A DNA stretch of 64,000 nt from Methanomassiliicoccales archaeon RumEn M2 (lineage in GTDB: Archaea; Thermoplasmatota; Thermoplasmata; Methanomassiliicoccales; Methanomethylophilaceae): NCBI GenBank assembly GCA_001421175.1, contig LJKL01000014.1, positions 1 through 64,000 on the forward strand. The letters are read 5' to 3'. The position numbers and the translations under genes are program-made. Shown in pieces: positions 56,714 to 64,000 of the stretch; within the stretch, counting starts at the first letter, position 1, and each line of letters starts with the position of its first letter. The notes under the pieces were generated by a model. It was not told the origin of the DNA, did not search any database, and saw only the letters and a list, made by a program, of their open reading frames with translations.

Positions 56714-57124
56714 TCAGTCGTATTGCAATAGGATATCCAATCTGTCCTGGATGTCCTTCTCCGTGTACGGCAGTCCTTTCTTCAGTTCCTCTTGGATGAT
56801 GCTCCTGTACCTGAGGGCCTTGGCCTGGGAGGTGAAGGATCCGACGACGATGTGGTCGCAGTGTTCAGTCTCTTTCGCTATGTCCTTGGCCTCGGTGAGG
56901 GTGCGGGCGACGATGAGATCGGGATTCTCGGAGAACAGGAGGTAGAATTTGCTCCCGGTGTTCTCGATGAGCATGTCCATCTGCAGCTCGTCCTCGGGGC
57001 GTAGAATGTAGACGATGACATCGTCGCCGCCATCAAGACCGAGCTTCTTAACTTCCGTGCCGACCGCCAGGATCCTCTTCCTGCCGGTAACGGTGACGGT
57101 TTTCGGGGTCTTGATATAAAACAT
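56714..57124 (-). CDS. AbrB-like regulator with extra C-terminal domain
   Basis: This 136-residue protein starts with a swapped-hairpin DNA-binding domain (KTVTVTGRKRILAVGTEVKKLGLDGGDDVIVYI) of the AbrB/SpoVT kind, followed by about 90 residues (NTGSKFYLLFSENPDLIVARTL, then VVGSFTSQAKALRYRSII) I do not recognise. ATG 57124 is chosen over the TTG codon before it. It is the first gene of a two-gene operon with the CARF-like protein, and a perfect palindrome lies 39 bases upstream, likely its own operator. Confidence 0.55.
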   Translation of the reverse strand: MFYIKTPKTVTVTGRKRILAVGTEVKKLGLDGGDDVIVYILRPEDELQMDMLIENTGSKFYLLFSENPDLIVARTLTEAKDIAKETEHCDHIVVGSFTSQAKALRYRSIIQEELKKGLPYTEKDIQDRLDILLQYD

Positions 57125-57162
57125 CAAGCAATGTAAATAGGCGTTGGAAATATAATAAAAGC

Positions 57163-57180
57163 GATATACAAGTGTATATC
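57163..57180. promoter_or_regulatory. Perfect palindrome between AbrB/CARF and TIR genes
   Basis: GATATACA-AG-TGTATATC is a perfect 8-bp inverted repeat in the gap between the divergent AbrB-like gene (start 57124) and the TIR gene (start about 57256). The position suits a regulator acting on both transcripts. Confidence 0.5.
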
Positions 57181-57255
57181 AGAATAACACCTGCGCGACA
57201 CTCACTTGTCGTTTCAAAAAAAAAGATTATTGTTGAAACGTATTATCTCAAGACA

Positions 57256-58023
57256 ATGAGAGAACTCATCTTTCTTTCACATACAGGTGCGGATAAACCA
57301 ATTGTAGATACTTTTGCCTCAAGATTGTCCGATATTTTGGTACTGAACGCATATTCTACGATAGATGGTCGATTGCACCTGGGGAGTCCATAATTAGGAA
57401 GATGAGTGATGGTATCGGAGACAGTGGATTCTTTTTCTTATTCATCTCAAAAGCCAGTCTTAACAGTAAAATGGTGGAAAGAGAGTGGCAGAGCAGTTTA
57501 TATCGTGCAATCAGAGGGGAGTTAAAATTCGTTCCCGTAATGCTTGAAAATGTACCAGTACCCCGCCATTTTTGGCGATATCAACCACCTATCTGTATAT
57601 TCCAATGGTGTTGAAACCGTGCTTAATCAAATGGTGGATATAATAAGAGGACAATCGAAAACACCATTACAACCGTTAAAGAACAATCTAATTTGTCATG
57701 TGAAGGCCAATGGGGACTCATACGATCTTGCGATAGAAGCTACCATGTACACTGAGCCCAAGTCTAACTATTTGTTAGTAACCGATTGTCCAATCCAAAA
57801 TATCATTGTGAAACCTCAGTGCTCGATGTACGAATCGACTATTATCACAGTGAAAAGAAACGGAGTGGATATCAAGGCTTTTTGGATTATGGTTGAATAT
57901 GCCACGGTTCCCAATTTTCCATTTCGTATCAATGTCAGTCATAAAGAAAAGAAACAATTCGTGTTCTCTCTTTACCACCAAATAAGCGAAGAAGATTTTG
58001 AACCAATCACTCTTACGACATAA
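57256..58023 (+). CDS. TIR-domain protein (frameshifted)
   Basis: The frames read MRELIFLSHTGADKPIVDTFASRL, then FGTERIFYDRWSIAPGESIIRKM, then GFFFLFISKASLNSKMVEREW, a standard TIR domain including the catalytic-region Glu-Trp. A ~120-residue beta-rich C-terminal domain follows (LICHVKANGDSYDLAIEATMY). Two compensating shifts interrupt it, a missing base in the T run at 57335-57338 and an extra C at 57561-57564; homology is continuous, giving about 255 residues. TIR domains often cleave NAD or act in anti-phage systems. It is 12 bases upstream of its partner gene and AT-rich compared with the left half. Confidence 0.65.
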
Positions 58024-58035
58024 TCCGGGGATATA

Positions 58036-58671
58036 ATGGACAAGGTTACAGCAGCAGAGGCATATTTGGGAGCTTTAGAAAAACTGATGGAACATTATGA
58101 ACGTGCATTCAATAATGCCCGTAGAAGGGATCTAGATAGACTCAGTGCCCAATTCAGTCTTGAGGTGCGGCCAATCTTTGAAGGGATTCAGAAACAATTC
58201 CCCGAAGATGGAATGATCCTGCATAGTTTGATAGGCACTGAGATTGGCAGATACATTACTATTTCCACTGTATATAGTTGTATCAGTTATCTAAGGGCGA
58301 TAACAAATAATGCGAACCCGAGGTATCTGAATACTCTTCTAGAAAATGCTGAGATTTTGAAGGAAGAAAAACTGTATTCATGTTCCATGCTCTGTGTCAG
58401 GCTATACTGCGAAGATATTCTAAAGAGATACATTCCGGAAGCCGATGCTAAAGGAAAACCTCTCGGAAAACTATACAACATGGTCATGAATAGATATCCA
58501 GAATCACTTCGTGAATCAAATTGGAAACACATAGACACTTTGAATAGTGTCGTCCACAACGATGGTAATGTAGAACCTAGTGCAACAATCATTGAACAAG
58601 AGATCCGCTGGGTTAAAGAATTCAAGAAGGATGCCGAATCATTATTATCCGATGAAAAGGGCAATTCTTGA
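58036..58671 (+). CDS. Hypothetical helical partner of the TIR protein
   Basis: This 211-residue, mostly helical and charged protein contains an Arg-rich stretch (NARRRDLDRL) and a C-terminal DTLNSVVHNDG segment of the kind seen in HEPN/DUF4145-like or abortive-infection C-terminal domains, though the match is weak. The gene starts 12 bases after the TIR gene and has the same AT-rich base use, so the two were probably gained together. Function unknown; sensor or effector are both possible. Confidence 0.5.
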   Translation: MDKVTAAEAYLGALEKLMEHYERAFNNARRRDLDRLSAQFSLEVRPIFEGIQKQFPEDGMILHSLIGTEIGRYITISTVYSCISYLRAITNNANPRYLNTLLENAEILKEEKLYSCSMLCVRLYCEDILKRYIPEADAKGKPLGKLYNMVMNRYPESLRESNWKHIDTLNSVVHNDGNVEPSATIIEQEIRWVKEFKKDAESLLSDEKGNS

Positions 58672-58686
58672 AATAAGCACAAGACG

Positions 58687-58821
58687 TTAGGAAACACATG
58701 GCCCACAGGTACCGCTGTTCTTCACATGGCAGACTATCCCTCTTCCGTCGAGGGAGACCACGGTCATGAATCTGATAGGACGCCCGAGGAACGCGGCCTT
58801 TTCGGTCTTCTCGTAGCGCAC
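58687..58821 (-). pseudogene. N-terminal fragment of an SfsA-like gene
   Basis: From GTG 58821 the minus strand reads RYEKTEKAAFLGRPIRFMTV then GIVCHVKNSGTCGPC, stopping at TAA 58689-58687 (44 residues). It matches the first ~45 residues of SfsA (RPNRF...CHVKNTGRCKELL in the intact copy at 28021-28722), after which the rest is missing. An AAAGGAGG ribosome binding site and an ATG at 58829 lie just upstream in another frame. The DNA is clearly diverged from the intact copy, so it is an old remnant rather than an integration duplicate. No gene is seen in the ~150 bases between it and the next gene. Confidence 0.5.
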
Positions 58822-58973
58822 TGCCGTTCATGGGCAAACCTCCTTTAAGGTTTTTCCGCACAGCAGAGAGCTTCAGGCATCTGGCACATCGATAGGCGAG
58901 CTCAGGAATACTGGCCTTGGCACATGGGTTCTAAGCCCTTCCCGAAAGAGCCCGCTATGGTAATATACGAAAA

Positions 58974-61900
58974 ATGCATAACGAATCATGTAGCGAATGG
59001 GATGCTGCACGGACCCGCGAAGGGGCTCTCGGGATGGAGTCCGGGTCCAAAAGAGGTCAGGGGGGAATAGCATCAGCGTCATAGAGGCAAACGCGGATAT
59101 CAACGCGAGCGTAGGTTACGCAATGTGCCGCAGCTCCGCAAGGATAGTCAATTCCATATCCGCAAGGAATCCGGGCAGCGCGGTAATAGAGGAGCTCAAG
59201 ATAACGGTCAGATCGGAGCCGCCGTTCCTCCGGGATACCGAGTATATATTCACGAACGTCAGACCGGGGGAGGTCGTCGATGCCGACAATGATGCCGTTT
59301 CCCTGAACGAGGATCTTCTTGCCAATATCACAGAGGAATCAGAGGGCTTCGTAAGGGTGGAGACATATGCGGACGGCATCAAGGTCTCGACCCGGGACCA
59401 TCCGGTCACCGTTCTCCCCTACAATATGTGGCCTGGCCACGATAATGCGGTGCTGATATCCGCATTCATCGACCCAGACAGCAGCACTGTGTGCGGGATC
59501 CTCTCCGAAGCTTCCGGCAGGCTCCGCGAAAATGGAGGAAAAGGCATTTCCTACGGATACGGGGAAGAGGAGCGCAACAGAGAGGTCATATCGGCGATCC
59601 ACACGGCGATACGTGACCGGGAGATAAGGCCGACAGAGCCGGAAGGGGACCGGCAGAACGGAGGGCAGAGAATCAGGACCGCCGCCGAGATCGAAACCGA
59701 AGGAGAGGCCACACCGGCCGAGATGATGACGCTGTTCGCATCCGCACTGGAGTCCGCAGGTCTCAATCCCGTGCCCATCTTCACTGAAGGAGGGACACAT
59801 TTGGGTGTCTGGGTCACAGAGGACAGATTCCCGGATGCGGTCGTATATGACGAACAGGTCATCACAGCTGCCGTAGAAAAGGGGGCGGTCATGCTTTTCG
59901 ATCCATTCTCACTCTATGGCACCGAATGCTTGACGGGGTTGACCGCGGAGGTGCCAAAGGAGTTCCGTTATGCGGTGGACGTAATGAGGTCCAGAGAGAC
60001 CGTGGGGCCAATGCCCCCTCGGGTCTTCATCGACGGAAGATGGGAGGCGGACGATCACGCATCCCTGCCTGAGGAGCAGAGTATCTGCAGAACGTACAGC
60101 AAAAGGGAGCAGTGGGAGAGGAAGCTGCTTGATATATCGGTAAAGAACAATCTCATCAGCCTGAGGAGGACCCAGAGGGTGCTGCCTCTGATGCTCGACG
60201 ATACCGCGGCATTTTTGAGCAAGATCGGGAACGGGGAGATGACCTTCCGCGGGAAACCGGGGGGATGGAGCGGAGAGGACCTCTTCGAGAGGATGCCCTT
60301 CGAATCCTCCAGATACACGGAGAACGCCGCCGGTGCGGTCAGGGAGTCCCTGGGCAGAGGGGAGATCATCGCGCCAGTTACGGATAAGGAGCTGGAGAGG
60401 GCGATCACATTCCTTTACAGAACATCGAAGAAGGCCATGGAGGAGGACGGGGCCAACTCCCTGTTCCTTGCCGTGGGCGCTTTGAAATGGATCGACGGGG
60501 AAACTACACATTATGCGCCCCTGGTGCTGATCCCCGTTTCCATTGACAGGAAGGTATCGAAAGGATACTTCCTGAGCAGAAGGGACGAGGACGTCGTCTT
60601 CAACGTCACCATAGGGGAGAAGCTCAGAACGGAGCACGGCATGGACATCGACCGCGTTTACGATATGGTGTCCGACGAGGTGCCTGATATGAAGCGCATC
60701 ATGCGCTCCGTCAGAGAATCCGTTAGGGGAAGGCAGGGATGGGACGTGGTGGACTCCGTCTCCATAGGGATATTCTCCTTTGACCAGTTCGTGATGTGGA
60801 ATGACCTCAGGGCGATGGGCGATGCGATCTGCGATAATAAGATCGTCAACAGCCTCGTACGCTCCAGGCTGTCCTGGGATGCCAGGGAGATAGATGACAG
60901 CGCAGACCCGTCCGGTCTGTGCCTTACGGTCCCGGCGGACGCTTCTCAGGTAAGGGCCGTCAGGGCATCCGGGGACGGGCAGTCCTTCGTGCTCCACGGG
61001 CCGCCGGGGACGGGAAAGTCCCAGACGATCACCAACATAATATCCAACGCTTTGCACAACGGGAAAACAGTGCTGTTCGTCGCCGAGAAGATGGCAGCCC
61101 TGGAGGTGGTTCAAAGGCGCTTGCAAGAGATAGGAATAGACAACCACTGCCTGGAGATGCATTCCAACAAGACCGAGAAGAGAAAAGTTCTCGATCAGCT
61201 CAGCAGGGCCCTTGAGCGCAGAAGGACCGTGGACCCGGAGGAACAGGCGGCCAAGACGGCGCAGATAGAGAGCGCCCGGGAGGAGCTGGACCGCTATGTC
61301 GCAGCGCTGTACGCCAAGCAGCCCTCGGGCCTGAGCATAGCGGAAGCGATAGAGAGATACGAATCATACCGGGACGCCTCTCTGTACGATATAGAGCTGG
61401 ACCCGAGCCTGCTGTTCGAGGCTGGGCCAGAGGATCTCAAGAAATGGATGGCGACCGTGGGGCGCATGGAACGCAGCAGGAGGAATCTGGCAGGATGCCC
61501 CGCATATCCTTTCTCTTTGATCGGGTGCACGGATACGTCCCTTTCCCTGACATCTGAGGCAGGGACGGTATTGAGAAGGCTTGCGAACAACAGCAGGAGC
61601 CTTATAGCCATGAACTCCGAGGCCGAATCCCTGGGGATACCCATAGATATACGGGATGCGGAAGGTCTGATCGCCCTGATGGAGGATATGAGCTCCGCGG
61701 ACGCGGGGATGATAATGAACGGCCGCATCAGGGACATACCGTGGATAGCCTCGGAGCTGGCCGAGGCCGTCGAGAGGTCGGATTCCCTCATGAAGGAGAT
61801 GACCCGCATGGCCGCCGAGAGCGCCTTCCGTTTCAGTGAGATGATCACTGAGTCCGTTATGCGCATCGATACGGCTAGGAACGCCATCGTCGCCTCAGGC

Positions 61901-64000
61901 TACTCCGGCGACCTGTCGGCCGTGGACCGCAGGATGGAGGACCTGCTCTTCATAAGGGACATATCGGACGAGGCCGCGGCAGGCTTCGCGGCATCCAAGA
62001 TCTACTGGAAGCCGTACATGATCGAATTCAACAAAGAGAACGATATAGGTTCCAGGTGGAATGCAGCGAAGAATGCGCCGCTACTACGGCGTTCCAGAGC
62101 CAAAAAGCAATTCATGGAATCGATACTGCCCATGCTCATCAACCCCCGGACAAGGTTCAGGAAGGTCCCCCGGGCCCTGAGGAGCGTGGATACGGCGATA
62201 GAGAAGACACGCCTCCTCAGACAGGTGGCCGAAGGCCGCATATCCGGGGACGGGGCGAAGATTCTCAAGGAGCAGACGAAGCGCATCAGGGAGTACGGCA
62301 GATTCGCCGACAGGCACATCCCCGTCATAGAGCGCTACGGCGGCGACCCGGGGAAGGTGGCGGAGCTCTTCGGCAAGCTGAAAGACGCGGAAGGCCTGTC
62401 CAGGGAACTTGCGGAGGTCGGCAGGGATTACAAGGAGAACAGGGCGAGGGCCAGGGAGCTCCTCTCCCTGGAATCGGAGCTCAGCGCACCGGAGGATTGC
62501 CTGAGGTTCTGCGATGCTATGCTCTCGTCCATAGGAAGGCTTCCCGATTGGACGCGGTGGAAGAGCTCGTGCGCGGAGGCGGGGAAGCAGGGACTGTTCT
62601 CGGTGATAGAGGCAGCGGAGAGGAACGGAGGCGTGAAGCTGGAGGATTCCTTCGCAAGATCCCTCTACAGGTCGATAGCGAGAAGGGGCATAGCCGATTC
62701 CGACGACCTCAGGACGTTCAACGGGGACAACTTCGAGCTGTTCGTATCCGATTTCAAAAGGATGGATTCGGAATGGGGCAGCATCAACCGGGAGGTCCTG
62801 AAGCTGCGCCTTCAGGAGAACGTGCCGTCCAAGCTCGATACGTCGGCGGAAGGGTCGGAGACGAACATACTCTATAGGGCGCTGACAGCTCAAAGGACAA
62901 GGAAGTCCCTGCGCACCCTGTTCGGGGAGATACCTAACCTGCTGCAGAGGATATGCCCGTGCATGCTCATGAGCCCCCTGTCTGTGGCCCAGTATCTGGA
63001 GCCGGGCAGGTTCGGATTCGACATGGTCATATTCGACGAGGCGTCCCAGATACCGACGCACAAGGCCATCAGCGCCCTCGCCAGAGGTGACAGCGCGGTG
63101 GTCGCTGGGGACCCGAAGCAGCTTCCCCCGACCACGTTCTTCGAAGCGCGCATAGAGGACGGGGACGAGAACGCCGAGGACATGGAGAGCTTCCTGGAGG
63201 ACTGTCTAGCACTGCCGATGCCCAGCACACATCTGGAGTGGCACTACCGCAGCAGGCACGAGAGCCTGATCGCCTTCAGCAACAGGACGTACTACGGCAA
63301 CAGGATGCTTACCTTCCCGTCCCCTGATGATATGGCGACCAAGGTATCCCTGAGGCAGGTGGACGGCGTCTACGGCAGAGGGGGCACCAGGACCAACGAG
63401 ATCGAGCAAAGGCCGTAACGGAGGAGATCGTCCGCAGGCTCAGGGACCCGGAGCACAGAGGGCAGAGCATAGGCGTCGTCGCATTCAACAAGAGCCAGCA
63501 GGAGATGATCGACGATCTTCTTTGGTCGGCGATAAAGGATGACGACGTATTGTACAGGGCGGCGACGGAAGGGAACGAGCCTGTGTTCGTCAAGAACCTG
63601 GAGAATGTCCAGGGCGACGAGAGGGATGTCATCCTGTTCTCTGTGGGCTACGGCCCCGACTCAAGAGGAAAGGTGTCATCCAATTTCGGACCGATAAACA
63701 AACCGGGAGGGGGACGCAGGCTTAACGTTGCCGTTTCGAGAGCCAGACAAGAAATGGTCGTGTTCTCGTCAATGAGATCGGATATGATAAAAGTGGAGGC
63801 CACCACGCCGGACGGCGTGAGGCAGATGAAGGGCTTCCTGGAATATGCGGAGAACAGTGGCCGTTTCAGAGGCACAGAGCAAAATCCGGAGATGTCCGCC
63901 CTTGCAGGCAGTATCGCTAAAGCATTGAACGAGAACGGATACAAGACCCACTTCGGCATCGGGAACTCTAAGTTCAGGATAGACGTGGCGGTGATAGATC
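58974..64000 (+). CDS. DUF4011-type giant SF1 helicase with C-terminal nuclease-like domain (frameshifted, runs off window)
   Basis: The N-terminal ~330 residues match the DUF4011 pattern (VLPYNMWPGHDNAVLISAFIDPD, then ASALESAGLNPVPIF). The helicase has HGPPGTGKSQT (bases about 60994-61026), MVIFDEASQIPTHKA and GDPKQLPPT. A long coiled-coil-like insert separates motifs I and II. After a frame change at 63411-63412, it continues with VQGDERDVILFSVGYG and NVAVSRARQEM. Near the window end, NENGYKTHFGIGNSKFRIDVAV fits an MTES_1575/Vsr-like nuclease. A missing G in the G6 run at 59060-59065 may join the start (ATG 58974 or 59034) to the main frame. At least 1670 residues are in the window. A role in foreign-DNA processing is inferred. 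Confidence 0.75.

Noticed and set aside
57256..58671. Thoeris defence system
   Set aside because: Only the TIR protein fits; the partner has no NAD-binding or SLOG features of ThsA.
58687..58821. SfsA fragment as an integration-site duplication of sfsA
   Set aside because: Protein similarity is clear but the DNA is too diverged from 28690-28722 for a recent att repeat.
13087..63412. Pyrrolysine (UAG) read-through as the cause of interrupted genes
   Set aside because: The interruptions are changes of reading frame, not in-frame TAG codons.
1..64000. tRNA or rRNA genes
   Set aside because: Reading both strands I found no cloverleaf-like or rRNA sequence I could support; a tRNAscan or Infernal run would settle it.

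Overview
The window looks like part of a methanogenic archaeon, probably a gut-type member of the Methanomassiliicoccales/Thermoplasmata (inference, moderate confidence). The support is a coenzyme B (aks) biosynthesis operon, archaeal RfcL and Taw1, TATA boxes about 25-30 bases before many start codons (leaderless style), GGTGAT-type ribosome binding sites elsewhere, and surface proteins of the Listeria-Bacteroides repeat and cohesin/dockerin kinds. No rRNA, tRNA or CRISPR array was seen.

Left half (1-28.8 kb), GC-rich and mostly housekeeping. It opens with the 3' end of a surface protein gene. Next comes a minus-strand operon (7.0 to 0.8 kb) holding a short ThDP enzyme, AksA, AksD, AksE, AksF and an aldehyde dehydrogenase, apparently a nearly complete 2-oxosuberate/CoB precursor pathway. 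An MFS transporter with a palindromic operator, a DUF998 protein, MsrAB, SdpI-like proteins, a SpeD-SpeE polyamine pair and a DoxX protein follow. At 13.5-20.8 kb is a six-gene Hyf/Ech-like membrane complex whose 'hydrogenase' large subunit lacks the nickel-binding cysteines, so it is better called an energy-converting-hydrogenase-related (Ehr) complex. Then come a universal stress protein, an ABC ATPase, a zinc-ribbon membrane protein, RfcL, Taw1, a flavodoxin/FMN-reductase/HxlR redox cluster, an HprK-like kinase and SfsA.

Right half (28.8-64 kb) is an accessory island that starts with a tyrosine integrase. It carries AbrB-like and tandem winged-helix regulators; a five-gene module with two HExxH zincins and one apparently inactivated zincin; a cohesin-bearing scaffold with about 20 Cys-rich repeats, paired with a dockerin-bearing subtilase; an eight-gene operon built around a Ycf46-like AAA ATPase, an SF1 helicase, DUF2997, DUF1257/Ycf35 and an NrdG-like radical SAM protein; a CARF-like regulator with an AbrB-like partner; a TIR protein with a small partner; a broken sfsA-like fragment; and a very large DUF4011-type helicase that runs off the window. 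Several of these genes are visibly AT-richer than the left half.

An important caveat is that at least 18 single-base frame changes interrupt otherwise intact protein families across the whole window, many of them in homopolymers. I read most as sequencing or assembly indels rather than true pseudogenes, and I give joined coordinates for those genes.
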